Below are positions 1 through 7,578 of a stretch of 64,000 nucleotides of DNA, piece by piece; position 1 is the first letter of the stretch; each line of letters begins with the position of its first letter. Source of the DNA: Blastococcus sp. TF02A-26. Its GTDB lineage: Bacteria; Actinomycetota; Actinomycetes; Mycobacteriales; Geodermatophilaceae. Under the pieces are notes generated by a model. The model was not told where the DNA came from, did not search any database, and saw only the letters and a list, made by a program, of their open reading frames with translations. Location of the stretch: the NCBI RefSeq assembly GCF_003319125.1, contig NZ_QOHG01000008.1, positions 62,001 through 126,000 of the forward strand, read 5' to 3'. The translations under genes were made by a program, and so were the position numbers.

Positions 1-1
1 C

Positions 2-253
2 TGCGGCGTCGGCGAGGCCAAGGACTTCCTCGAGGGCGGGAAGAACATCGCCCGCGACGGGATCCTGCCGCTGAACACCCACGGCGGTCAGCTGTCCCAC
101 GGCCGCACCCACGGCATGGGCCTCGTGCACGAGGCGGTGGTCCAGCTCCGCGGCGAGGGCGGCGAGCGGCAGGTGGACGGCGCCCGCGTCGCCGTCGTCA
201 GCAGCGGCGGGCTGACCCCCAGCGGCGTCCTGCTCCTGCGCGCCGACACCTGA
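2..253 (+). CDS. Thiolase family protein, C-terminal part (5' truncated by window edge)
   Basis: Only the last 83 residues are in the window; the frame is open from base 2 to a TGA at 251-253. The piece contains the run NTHGGQLSHGRTHGMG followed by a V-H-E-A-V-Q-L-R-G helix, typical of the C-terminal lobe of SCP2-type thiolases and lipid-transfer thiolases, where the conserved histidine near NTHGG/SHG lies in the active site. Such proteins carry out or support the retro-Claisen thiolysis that ends side-chain beta-oxidation of sterols and branched acids. It lies just upstream of an aldehyde dehydrogenase on the same strand, consistent with the catabolic block that follows. The catalytic N-terminal half is not visible, so whether it is an active thiolase or a non-catalytic partner cannot be judged. 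Confidence 0.8.
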   Translation, partial: CGVGEAKDFLEGGKNIARDGILPLNTHGGQLSHGRTHGMGLVHEAVVQLRGEGGERQVDGARVAVVSSGGLTPSGVLLLRADT

Positions 254-272
254 GGGAGGACCCCGCTGCCCG

Positions 273-292
273 CCGGTCGGGCTATCGACCGG
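273..292 (+). terminator. Hairpin after the truncated thiolase
   Basis: Seven-base inverted repeat ccggtcg / cgaccgg with a 6-base loop, starting 20 bases after the thiolase stop. The stop is followed by an aggacccc tract seen after several other stops here. No T-run follows, so termination is only inferred. Confidence 0.45.
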
Positions 293-353
293 GGGGCGGT
301 GGGGCCGTATGCTCCCCGATGATGTGATGCCTTTGAAAACATGGATGGGTGGC

Positions 354-1805
354 ATGGCGCACGACGGGGACACGCTCTTCATCGACGGGAAGTGGCTCCC
401 GGCGGACGACGGCCGCACGTTCGACGTCACCGACCCGAGCAACGGCCGGGTCATCGGCCGGGCCGCCGACGCGGGGGCGGCCGAGGCCGACCGTGCCATC
501 GCCGCTGCCGATGCCGCCTTCGCCTCGTGGAGCCGGACCACCGCCTACCAGCGTGCCGAGGTGCTCTGGACCGCCCACCGGCTGATGACCGAGCGGGCCG
601 AGGAGCTCGCCGCGCTCATGACCGCCGAGCAGGGCAAGCCGCTCAAGGCCGCCCGCAACGAGGTGCGCTACGCCGCGGACTTCCTCAGCTGGTTCGCCGA
701 GGAGGCCAAGCGCGTCTACGGCAGCACCATCCCCTCGTCGCGCCCCGAGCAGCGGCTGATGGTGATGCACCAGCCGGTCGGTGTGGTCGCCGGCATCACG
801 CCGTGGAACTACCCGATCTCGATGATCACCCGCAAGGTCGCCCCGGCCATCGCCGCCGGTTGCACCATCGTGCTGAAGCCGGCCGAGCAGACCCCCCTGT
901 GCGCCGTCGCCGTCTTCGACGTCCTGGCCGAGGCGGGCCTGCCCGGCGGCGTGGCGAACCTCGTCACCACCAGCCGCCCGGCCGCGGTGGGGGACCGGCT
1001 GCTGGACTCCCCGGTGGTGCGCAAGCTGACCTTCACCGGCTCCACCGAGGTGGGCAAGGCGCTGGCGGCGCGGGCGGCGGCGACCATGAAGCGCGTCTCC
1101 ATGGAGCTCGGCGGCCACGCCCCGATGATCGTGTTCGACGATGCCGACCCCGTGCACGCGGCCAAGGGCGCGGCCCTGGTCAAGTTCCTCAACACCGGCC
1201 AGGCGTGCATCAGCCCCAACCGGATCTACGTGCAACGCGGCATCTTCGACACCTTCGCCGAGGCGCTCGTCGCGCGGGTCGCCGCGCTCAAGGTCGGCGC
1301 CGGCACGGTCGAGGGGGTGGGCATCGGCCCGCTGGTCGACGAGGCCGCCGTCGACAAGGTGGCCCGGCAGGTCGACGACGCGGTCGCCAAGGGCGCCCGG
1401 CTGCTGTCCGGCGGCAACCGGCTCGCCGAGGGCGAGTTCGCCGACGGCCGGTTCTTCGCCCCCACCGTGGTCGCCGACGTCGACGAGTCCATGGTCATCT
1501 ACCGCGAGGAGACCTTCGGGCCCGTGGCGGCGCTCATCCCGTTCGACGACGAGGACGAGGCGGTCCAGCGGGCCAACGACACCGAGTACGGGCTGGCGTC
1601 CTACGTCTACACCCAGGACCTCGGCCGCGCGGTGCGGGTCTCGGAGGCGCTGCGGTTCGGCATCGTCGGGGTCAACGACATCAACCCGACGGCCGCGGCC
1701 GCGCCCTTCGGCGGGGTCGGGGTCAGCGGGTTGGGCCGCGAGGGCGGCGCGGAGGGCATCGACGAGTACCTCGACGTCAAGCTCGTGGGGCTCGTCGTCC
1801 CCTGA
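354..1805 (+). CDS. NAD(P)-dependent aldehyde dehydrogenase, succinate-semialdehyde dehydrogenase type
   Basis: A 483-residue aldehyde dehydrogenase that would oxidise an aldehyde to the acid with NAD(P)+. With the ATG at 354, the catalytic base is Glu251 in MELGGHAP and the nucleophile is Cys285 in NTGQACISPNR, the usual 34 residues apart. ITPWNYP and the KPAEQTP cofactor segment are also present. The E/C motif context resembles GabD-type succinate-semialdehyde dehydrogenases, but substrate cannot be read from sequence. In-frame upstream starts at 309 and 327 would add 9-15 residues. I prefer 354 because MAHDGDTLFIDGKW matches the usual family N-terminus, although its ribosome site is weak. 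It precedes a small unknown protein by 113 bases and probably shares its transcript. Confidence 0.9.
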   Translation: MAHDGDTLFIDGKWLPADDGRTFDVTDPSNGRVIGRAADAGAAEADRAIAAADAAFASWSRTTAYQRAEVLWTAHRLMTERAEELAALMTAEQGKPLKAARNEVRYAADFLSWFAEEAKRVYGSTIPSSRPEQRLMVMHQPVGVVAGITPWNYPISMITRKVAPAIAAGCTIVLKPAEQTPLCAVAVFDVLAEAGLPGGVANLVTTSRPAAVGDRLLDSPVVRKLTFTGSTEVGKALAARAAATMKRVSMELGGHAPMIVFDDADPVHAAKGAALVKFLNTGQACISPNRIYVQRGIFDTFAEALVARVAALKVGAGTVEGVGIGPLVDEAAVDKVARQVDDAVAKGARLLSGGNRLAEGEFADGRFFAPTVVADVDESMVIYREETFGPVAALIPFDDEDEAVQRANDTEYGLASYVYTQDLGRAVRVSEALRFGIVGVNDINPTAAAAPFGGVGVSGLGREGGAEGIDEYLDVKLVGLVVP

Positions 1806-1918
1806 GGAACGGTCCCGGGACGGGACACACAGACCGACGTCGTGGACGTCGCCCGGCGGTGCCGACCCGCGAGTCCGCCGCCGGGGCAGCAGTGGCACAC
1901 CGAACGAGGAGTGGGTTG

Positions 1919-2227
1919 ATGAAGCTGAAGGTCGGACAGACGCTGAGCAGCGCGGTCGACACGACGTCGCTGGTGGTGGTGCGGGCTCCGGAGGACGACG
2001 TGACCATCACCTGCGGTGGCGCGCCGATGACCGGCCCGGGCGAGGCGCCCGCCGCCGGCGCCACCGCCGAGGGCGAGGCCGGCAACGGCGTGCTCATGGG
2101 CAAGCGCTACGCGGACGAGGCCCTGGGCCTGGAGCTGCTGTGCGTGAAGCCGGGCGACTACGCCGTCGCCGTCAACGGCACCCCGCTGGCCCAGAAGACG
2201 GCCCAGCCGCTGCCCGCCTCCGACTGA
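1919..2227 (+). CDS. Small conserved protein of unknown function (102 aa)
   Basis: A 102-residue acidic protein beginning MKLKVGQTLSSAVDTT, with an ATG preceded by a good gaggag ribosome site at 1906-1911. The first 45 residues form a hydrophobic, beta-rich unit (VVVVRAPEDD) containing one Cys followed by GGAPM. An Ala/Gly/Glu-rich linker follows, then a short C-terminal unit with a second Cys (LLCVKPGDYAVAV). There is no signal peptide, membrane segment or recognisable enzyme motif. The paired CGGAPM and LLCV cysteines could hold metal or a disulfide, but that is speculation. It lies 113 bases after the aldehyde dehydrogenase and ahead of a strong terminator, so the two genes look like one transcription unit. 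Not recognised as a named family. Confidence 0.75.
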   Translation: MKLKVGQTLSSAVDTTSLVVVRAPEDDVTITCGGAPMTGPGEAPAAGATAEGEAGNGVLMGKRYADEALGLELLCVKPGDYAVAVNGTPLAQKTAQPLPASD

Positions 2228-2232
2228 GCCCT

Positions 2233-2271
2233 GCGGCGGGACCCCTCCCGGATCGCGAGGGGTCCCGCCGC
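2233..2271 (+). terminator. Strong intrinsic hairpin
   Basis: Perfect 15-base inverted repeat (2233-2247 and 2257-2271) with a 9-base loop, starting 5 bases after the stop of the small protein. It probably ends the aldehyde dehydrogenase transcript and insulates the DoxX gene. Confidence 0.75.
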
Positions 2272-2385
2272 GGCCGATCGGGCGCGGTCGCCGCGCACCG
2301 ACGGCGTCGCCGACGCCGCAGTACACCAACGATGTCGACGGCCGGGGCCCCCGCGGGGCGACCGGTCGCGGAGAGGGAGGGTCCG

Positions 2386-2901
2386 GTGGCCCGCAAGGAC
2401 AGGACAGGCAGCACCGGCGTCGGAGTGGCCCGGTTCCTGCTGCGCACCGCGGTGGGCGGCACGATGATCGCCCACGGCGTGAAGCACGGCCGCACGCTGA
2501 AGGGCACCGCGGGCTGGTTCGGCTCCATCGGCTTCAAGCAGCCGATGCTGCAGGCCCGCACCAGCGCGGTCGTCGAGATCGGCTCGGGTGCCGCGCTGGT
2601 CGCCGGTGCCGCCACGCCACTGGCGGCCTCGGCCGTCGTCGGCACCCTCGCGGTGGCCGCGCGCTCGGTGCACATCCCCAACGGCTTCTGGATCACCTCC
2701 GAGGGCTGGGAGTACGTCGCCAACCTCTCGGTGGCCTCGGTCGCCCTCGCGGCGCTGGGTCCCGGCGGCTGGAGCGTCGACCGCGCGCTGGGTACGGACC
2801 GGTTCTCCGGCCCCCGCGCGGCGCTGTTCGCCGCCGGGCTCGGCATCGGCGGCGCCGCGGCCCAGCTCGCCACCTTCTGGCGCAAGCCGGTCGCGGCCTG
2901 A
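2386..2901 (+). CDS. DoxX-like integral membrane protein
   Basis: A 171-residue protein with about four hydrophobic helices and the early motif FLLRTAVGGTMIAHGVKHG, characteristic of DoxX/SURF4-like small membrane proteins found in quinone, thiosulfate or oxidative-stress pathways. The GTG at 2386 was chosen over the in-frame ATG at 2332 because agggagg lies 5-8 bases before it and the extra N-terminus would be low-complexity. It is followed after 11 bases by the ferredoxin reductase gene, suggesting co-transcription with a redox chain. Residues GFKQPMLQARTSAVVEIGSG fit the second conserved helix region. The biochemical role of DoxX proteins is poorly defined. A role in redox handling alongside its neighbour is inference. 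Confidence 0.8.
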   Translation: MARKDRTGSTGVGVARFLLRTAVGGTMIAHGVKHGRTLKGTAGWFGSIGFKQPMLQARTSAVVEIGSGAALVAGAATPLAASAVVGTLAVAARSVHIPNGFWITSEGWEYVANLSVASVALAALGPGGWSVDRALGTDRFSGPRAALFAAGLGIGGAAAQLATFWRKPVAA

Positions 2902-2912
2902 GGCGCCCGGCG

Positions 2913-4127
2913 ATGTCGCAGATCCCCGAGCACGTCGTCGTCGTCGGTGCCGGCCTGGGCGGCCTGCGCACCGTCGAGGCGCTGCGCGCCCGCGGGCACG
3001 CCGGCCGCATCACCCTGGTCGGCGCGGAGGTGCACCTGCCCTACGACCGGCCCCCGCTGTCGAAGCAGATCCTCAACGGCACGTGGGAGCCGACGAAGGC
3101 CACGTTCAAGGACGCCGAGGCCCTCGCCGCGCTCGACGTGACGACGGTGTTCGGGACGCGCGCGGTGGGCCTGAACGGCACCACCGTCGAGCTCGAGGAC
3201 GGCACCTCGCTCGCCGGCGACGTCGTCGTCCTCGCCACCGGCGTCACCGCCCGCACGCTGCCGGACCAGCCGGCCGGTGTCGTCACCCTGCGCACCCTCG
3301 ACGACGCCATCGCGCTGCGCGGCGCCTTCGACCAGCTGCAGTCGCTGCTCGTCGTGGGTGCCGGGTTCATCGGCGCGGAGGTCGCCTGCGCCGCCCACGC
3401 CAAGGACGTGCAGGTGACGGTGCTCGAGGCCCTGCCCGTCCCCGTGGAGCGGGCGCTGGGCCGGGAGGTCGGTGCGCTGGCCGCCCGCCTGTTCACCGAG
3501 GCCGGCATCGACCTGCGCTGCGACACCCGCATCGCCCGGTTCGTCGACGAGCGCACGGTGGAGCTCTCCGACGGCACCACCCTGGGCGCCGACCTGGTGC
3601 TCGTGGGCATCGGCTCGCTGCCCGACGTCAGCTGGCTCGACGCGGCCGGCCTCGACACCCAGGACGGCGTCGCCTGCGACGCGAACGGCCGCGTCCTCGG
3701 TACCAGCGGCGTCTGGGCGCTCGGCGACATCGCCGCCTGGTGGGACGCCTCCCGCAACCGGTTCCACCGCAACGAGCACTGGACCACCACGGTGGACCAG
3801 TCGGCCGTCATCGCCTGCGACATCCTCGGTGAGCAGCCGCCGCCCCCGGCCGTGCCCTACGTCTGGTCCGACCAGTTCGGGATGAAGATCCAGACCTTCG
3901 GCCGCACGGACCTGGCCGAGGAGGTCGTGCAGCTGCACGGCACCGGTATGGACGGCGGCCCGGTCAAGGGCACCGTCGTCGGCTACTTCGCCGGCGGCGT
4001 GCTCGTGGGGGTCGTCGGCTTCGGAGCCCCGGCGAAGCTGGTCCGCTACCGCGCGATGATCGCCGAGGGCGCCTCGCGGGAGAGCGTGCTGGCCCAGTCC
4101 GATGCGGCGACCGCGGTCAACGGCTGA
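2913..4127 (+). CDS. FAD-dependent ferredoxin/rubredoxin-NAD(P)H reductase
   Basis: A 404-residue pyridine-nucleotide disulfide-oxidoreductase-fold flavoprotein. The N-terminal FAD motif is VVVGAGLGGLRTVEALR (about residues 8-25), with the PYDRPPLSK segment typical of ferredoxin reductases of P450 and dioxygenase systems. A second Rossmann motif, LLVVGAGFIGAEVA (about 145-158), binds NAD(P)H, and WALGDIA (near 270) completes the FAD site. These enzymes pass electrons from NAD(P)H to a small iron-sulfur protein. No ferredoxin or P450 gene is adjacent, so its partner lies elsewhere. The gene sits 11 bases after DoxX and is followed by a hairpin and the mycofactocin-coupled SDR. Confidence 0.9.
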   Translation: MSQIPEHVVVVGAGLGGLRTVEALRARGHAGRITLVGAEVHLPYDRPPLSKQILNGTWEPTKATFKDAEALAALDVTTVFGTRAVGLNGTTVELEDGTSLAGDVVVLATGVTARTLPDQPAGVVTLRTLDDAIALRGAFDQLQSLLVVGAGFIGAEVACAAHAKDVQVTVLEALPVPVERALGREVGALAARLFTEAGIDLRCDTRIARFVDERTVELSDGTTLGADLVLVGIGSLPDVSWLDAAGLDTQDGVACDANGRVLGTSGVWALGDIAAWWDASRNRFHRNEHWTTTVDQSAVIACDILGEQPPPPAVPYVWSDQFGMKIQTFGRTDLAEEVVQLHGTGMDGGPVKGTVVGYFAGGVLVGVVGFGAPAKLVRYRAMIAEGASRESVLAQSDAATAVNG

Positions 4128-4142
4128 AGAAGGACCCCCTCT

Positions 4143-4169
4143 GCCGCGGCCGGATCGTCCGGCCGCGGC
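4143..4169 (+). terminator. Hairpin between reductase and SDR genes
   Basis: Perfect 12-base inverted repeat gccgcggccgga / tccggccgcggc with a 3-base loop, 15 bases after the reductase stop, which is followed by aaggaccccct. It ends 25 bases before the SDR start, so it may attenuate rather than fully terminate. Confidence 0.6.
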
Positions 4170-4194
4170 CACCGGACCACGACAGGAGAACTGC

Positions 4195-5007
4195 ATGACC
4201 GCCAACAGGCTCGCCGGCAAGGTCGCGCTCATCACGGGCGCCGCCCGCGGCCAGGGCCGGGCGCACGCCGTCCGGCTGGCGTCCGAGGGTGCCGACATCA
4301 TCGCCCTCGACAACTGCGTCACCGCGCAGACCACCGACTACGCCGGTCCGACCGAGGAGGACCTCGCCGAGACCGTCCGCCTGGTCGAGGCGCAGGACCG
4401 CCGGATCGTCTCGCGCAAGGTGGACATCCGTGACCTGCCGGCACTGGAGCAGCTGGTCCAGGACGGCGTCGCGGAGCTCGGCCGGCTCGACATCGTGGTC
4501 GCCAACGCGGGCATCTGCCCGGCCAACTGGTCGTGGGAGATCCCCGTCGAGCAGTGGCAGGAGACGATCGACGTCAACCTGACCGGCACCTTCTACACGA
4601 TGAAGGCGACCATCCCGACGCTGATCCAGCAGGGGACCGGTGGATCGATCATCATCACCAGCTCCGTCGCCGGCCTCCGCGGGCTGCCGTTCCTCGCCCA
4701 CTACGCGGCGAGCAAGCACGGCGTCGTCGGCATGGCGAAGTCGATGGCCAACGAGCTCGGCCAGCACAACATCCGGGTCAACACCGTGCACCCGCACGGC
4801 GTGCAGACTGGCATGCAGCCGGCCCGGATGAGCGAGCTCATCACCGAGAACGCGCACACGCTCGGCCCGATCTTCATGGGCACGCTGCCGGACTTCATCT
4901 CGCAGCCGGAGGACATCGCGGCCGCGGTCGCGTTCCTGGCCTCGGACGACGCGCGGCACATCACCGGCGTCCAGCTGCCGGTCGACCTCGGCACCCTCAT
5001 CCGGTAA
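4195..5007 (+). CDS. Mycofactocin-coupled SDR family oxidoreductase
   Basis: A 270-residue short-chain dehydrogenase. The cofactor motif TGAARGQGRAHA lies near residues 14-25. An inserted segment after beta-2 (DNCVTAQTTDYAGPTEEDLAET) and the NAGICPANWSWEI region match the mycofactocin-coupled SDR subfamily, in which nicotinamide is held and recycled through mycofactocin rather than exchanged. The catalytic Ser is in ITSSVAG and the Tyr/Lys pair in HYAASKHG. The C-terminal VDLGTLIR tail is also typical. Start ATG 4195 has aggaga upstream. It would oxidise an alcohol feeding the aldehyde and acyl-CoA steps nearby. MftD is encoded 5 kb downstream, supporting a mycofactocin-using host. Confidence 0.88.
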   Translation: MTANRLAGKVALITGAARGQGRAHAVRLASEGADIIALDNCVTAQTTDYAGPTEEDLAETVRLVEAQDRRIVSRKVDIRDLPALEQLVQDGVAELGRLDIVVANAGICPANWSWEIPVEQWQETIDVNLTGTFYTMKATIPTLIQQGTGGSIIITSSVAGLRGLPFLAHYAASKHGVVGMAKSMANELGQHNIRVNTVHPHGVQTGMQPARMSELITENAHTLGPIFMGTLPDFISQPEDIAAAVAFLASDDARHITGVQLPVDLGTLIR

Positions 5008-5086
5008 GGACCTCGCTGCCCCCCACGCCTCGCACGCTCGGCGCGGGCCCCTGCACCGAGGCCGGGGCGTGGGGGGTCCTCGAGGT
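5008..5086. terminator. Compound bidirectional hairpin (repeat family copy A)
   Basis: Lies between the convergent SDR and MaoC genes. Outer arms ggacctcg and cgaggtcc enclose a second pair ccccccacgcc / ggcgtgggggg, and the centre carries cggcgcgggcccctgc. The stretch from the c-run to that core is nearly identical to a copy at 57,474 and shares the core with 52,334-52,380. It probably terminates both genes. Confidence 0.7.
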
Positions 5087-5091
5087 CCGGC

Positions 5092-5535
5092 TCAGTTCCC
5101 GGGGTGGAGGCGGACCCGCGCGGTACCGGGCGCGGTCCGGGTGCCGGTCTGGTTCTCGCTCCACAGCTCCAGCTCGAGCAGCGTGCTGCCGTCGTCGGCG
5201 GTGCTGCGCCCGGTGACCGTGCCGGTGATCGTGATGGTGTCGGTCTTGAGCGCAGGCTGCTTGAACCGGCACTCGAGGTGCTCGAGCAGGCCGCGGTCGC
5301 CGACCCACTGCTCGACGGCGCAGTGCATCCACGCCCAGATGAGGTTGCCCATGCCGATGGCGCCCGGCATGCCCGCGGCCCGGCCGGCCTCGTCGTCCAT
5401 GTGGATGTCGACGAACTCGTAGTTGACGGCGGCGTAGCGGTTCCAGGCGTGGAAGCCGGCCGGACGGGTGAACGGCGGGATCGCCGCCCCGACCTCGAAC
5501 TCCCCGGCGGGCGCCTCCGTGGTGGCGTCGGTCAT
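5092..5535 (-). CDS. MaoC-like (R)-hydratase / hot-dog dehydratase subunit
   Basis: A 147-residue hot-dog-fold protein beginning MTDATTEAPAGEFEVG. It contains the E-F-V-D-I-H-M-D segment followed by GAIGMGNLIWAWMH, which corresponds to the catalytic Asp/His hydratase-2 signature region in degenerate form. MaoC proteins hydrate or dehydrate enoyl-CoA thioesters, and actinobacterial versions often work as heterodimers encoded by adjacent genes. Its partner is likely the next gene upstream, whose stop lies 22 bases before this start. The ATG at 5535 has gaggag upstream. Which subunit carries the catalytic residues cannot be settled here. The pair probably acts in beta-oxidation of a bulky or ring-bearing acyl-CoA. 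Confidence 0.8.
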   Translation of the reverse strand: MTDATTEAPAGEFEVGAAIPPFTRPAGFHAWNRYAAVNYEFVDIHMDDEAGRAAGMPGAIGMGNLIWAWMHCAVEQWVGDRGLLEHLECRFKQPALKTDTITITGTVTGRSTADDGSTLLELELWSENQTGTRTAPGTARVRLHPGN

Positions 5536-5557
5536 CGGTGCTCCTCGGTCGGCGCGG

Positions 5558-6085
5558 TCAGTAGCGGATGAGGGCCATGCGGGCGGTCTTGATCTCCTCG
5601 CCCGCCTGGTTGGTCCACGTGGTGGCGTTGTGGGTGACGAGCATGGCGCCGAGGCGGCTCTCCTTCTCCTCGTAGCGCTCGATCACCGTCGAGGAACGGA
5701 TGACGTCGCCCGGCCGGATGCGGACGCCGGTGTAGTCCACCGACAGCCCGCCGTTGAGGGCCCGGAAGAGGTCCGGCGGCTGCACGCCCAGGTTGTGCTC
5801 CATCGCGCCGACCGCCGTGTACTTCGGGTCGACCTCGATCTGCCGGGCGTTGGGCTCGCGGTGCGCCACGGCCCACGCGAAGACGCTGATGTCCAAGGGG
5901 GCCACGAGTCGGCCCTCCGCCTCCGCGGCCGGGTCGAGGTAGTGCGCGGGCGGCTGCTCCGGGTGGTAGACCGCGATCGCCCAGCGCCGGATGTCCGACG
6001 CCGTGACGGGATAGGACTCCATGACGCCGAAGGGCTGCCCGACGATCGCTGCCATGTCCGGGCGGACCAGTCCGAGCTCGCTCAC
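5558..6085 (-). CDS. FAS1-like / MaoC N-terminal dehydratase domain protein
   Basis: A 175-residue protein resembling the N-terminal half of double-hot-dog MaoC hydratases: GQPFGVMESYPVTASDIRRWAIAV near residue 16, then a central helix and the RIRPGDVIRSSTVIERYEEKESRLG strand pair that closes the hot-dog fold. Members often pair with a C-terminal MaoC half to form an enoyl-CoA hydratase heterodimer for sterol-like or long acyl chains. The GTG start at 6085 was chosen because agaggagc lies just before it; longer frames upstream have no ribosome site. The downstream MaoC-like gene begins 22 bases after the stop, so the two form a short operon. A specific substrate is not inferable. Confidence 0.8.
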   Translation of the reverse strand: MSELGLVRPDMAAIVGQPFGVMESYPVTASDIRRWAIAVYHPEQPPAHYLDPAAEAEGRLVAPLDISVFAWAVAHREPNARQIEVDPKYTAVGAMEHNLGVQPPDLFRALNGGLSVDYTGVRIRPGDVIRSSTVIERYEEKESRLGAMLVTHNATTWTNQAGEEIKTARMALIRY

Positions 6086-6180
6086 GGGTGCTCCTCTCGC
6101 GGGCCGCTCCGACGGCGACGCCACCACGTCGGAACATACATGTGGAACTGTCGATGCAGACAGGCACTCCTGAGCGTCGT

Positions 6181-7578
6181 TCAGGAGGCGTGCGCGGTCC
6201 TCCCGGCCACCGCGACGAGGCGCACCCGCTCGGCGGCGGGGGCGTCCAGGACGTCGTCGGGCGTGCCGGTCAGCAGCACGAGGTCGGCTCCCGCACCCAC
6301 CGCCACGGACCGGGGCGCACCCCCCGGGTCGGCCGGCGGGGCCAGGTACCCGGCCAGCGCGGCGGCGGCGCCGAGCCGCTCGGCCGGTGCCACCACCGCG
6401 CCGGAGCGCGTGCGCCGGTCCACCGCGGCGGCGATGACCCGCCACGGGTCCAGCGGGCCGTACGGGGCGTCGCTGGAGAGGGCGAGCGGGACGCCGGCCG
6501 CGGCGAGCGAGGCGGCGCGGTAGAGGTCGTCGTGGTCGGCGGCCGGCACGTCGCGCAGGTAGTCGTCGCCCCGGTCGGCGAGGAAGCCCGGCTGGGTGAC
6601 CACCCGCAGGCCACGCCGGGCGAGGTCGGCCACGACGTCGGCCGGGACCAGCGCGCCGTGCTCGATGCGGTCACCGGCCCGGCCCCCGGCGACGTCGAGG
6701 GCGGCCAGGAGCAGCGCCAGCGCCTCGCGGCTCACGACGTGCACCGCGACCGGCCGGCCGGCGGCGTGGGCGGCCCGGATGCGCTCGACGAGGGGATCGA
6801 ACTCCGGCAGTCCCGAGTCGGCCAGCACGATCTTCAGCGGCCCCGCCGTGAGCCCGGCCGGGAGGTCCGCGTCCAGGGGCGCGCCGAGCAGGTGGACCGA
6901 CGGGAGGAGCGTCCCGTCCGCGCGGGCGGCGGCCAGCGCGGCCACCGACGCCGGGGAGAGGTCGGGCGTCGCGTCGGTGACGGCGGTGATGCCGAGGGCG
7001 GTCAGCCGGCGGCCGACCGCGTCCAGCGCCGGCGGGCCGTCGGCGCCGAGCCGGTCGCGCAGCCAGTCGTCGGCGCGCCACAGCCGACCGGTGGGGCGCC
7101 CGCCCGCGTCGCGCTCGACCCCGGGGTGGGTCGCCGCGGCGAGGTCGAGGAGGGCGGCCCCGGCGGAGTTGACCGTCCACAGCGCGCCGCTGCGGTGCTG
7201 GAGCCGCACGGGGCGACCGGCGTGCAGCCGGTCCAGGCCGGCGGCGTCCAGGTCCCATGCGACCGACTCCACGTACCCGGTGCCGCGCACCCAGCCGTCG
7301 GCGCCCGGCCGCGCCGCTGCCAGTGCGCGGCGGAGGGCGTCGGGCCCGTCCACCGCCGGCGGACCGCAGGCCACCGACCGCTCGGCGGCGGCCATCGCGT
7401 GCAGGTGCAGGTGGTGGTCGACCAGCCCCGGCACCAGCGTGCCGCCGGCACCGGGGACGACGTCCTCGCCGGCGCCGTCCAGGCCCGGACCCACCTCGAC
7501 GACCCGGTCGCCGCGCACCCGGACGTCGACCCGCCGCCCGTCCAGCAGGGTGACCTCGCGGAACAGCAGCCCGCTCAC
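6181..7578 (-). CDS. Amidohydrolase family protein (YtcJ-like, Amidohydro_3)
   Basis: A 465-residue metal-dependent hydrolase of the amidohydrolase superfamily. The N-terminal small beta domain is followed by PGLVDHHLHLHAM (about residues 50-62), the HxH metal site. Later come VAVHVVS and RIEHGALV histidine motifs, and SSDAPYGPLDP supplies the terminal Asp. The organisation matches YtcJ-type Amidohydro_3 enzymes that cleave C-N bonds of N-acyl or exocyclic amides. The GTG start overlaps the CoA transferase stop by 4 bases (GTGA), implying translational coupling. The CoA transferase neighbour suggests the released acid is next activated as a CoA ester. Substrate unknown; could also be an imidazolonepropionase-like or atrazine-type enzyme. 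Confidence 0.85.
   Translation of the reverse strand: MSGLLFREVTLLDGRRVDVRVRGDRVVEVGPGLDGAGEDVVPGAGGTLVPGLVDHHLHLHAMAAAERSVACGPPAVDGPDALRRALAAARPGADGWVRGTGYVESVAWDLDAAGLDRLHAGRPVRLQHRSGALWTVNSAGAALLDLAAATHPGVERDAGGRPTGRLWRADDWLRDRLGADGPPALDAVGRRLTALGITAVTDATPDLSPASVAALAAARADGTLLPSVHLLGAPLDADLPAGLTAGPLKIVLADSGLPEFDPLVERIRAAHAAGRPVAVHVVSREALALLLAALDVAGGRAGDRIEHGALVPADVVADLARRGLRVVTQPGFLADRGDDYLRDVPAADHDDLYRAASLAAAGVPLALSSDAPYGPLDPWRVIAAAVDRRTRSGAVVAPAERLGAAAALAGYLAPPADPGGAPRSVAVGAGADLVLLTGTPDDVLDAPAAERVRLVAVAGRTAHAS

Noticed and set aside
282-1898. Long minus-strand frame opposite the aldehyde dehydrogenase
   Set aside because: Low-complexity antisense text; the plus strand encodes a full aldehyde dehydrogenase with both catalytic residues.
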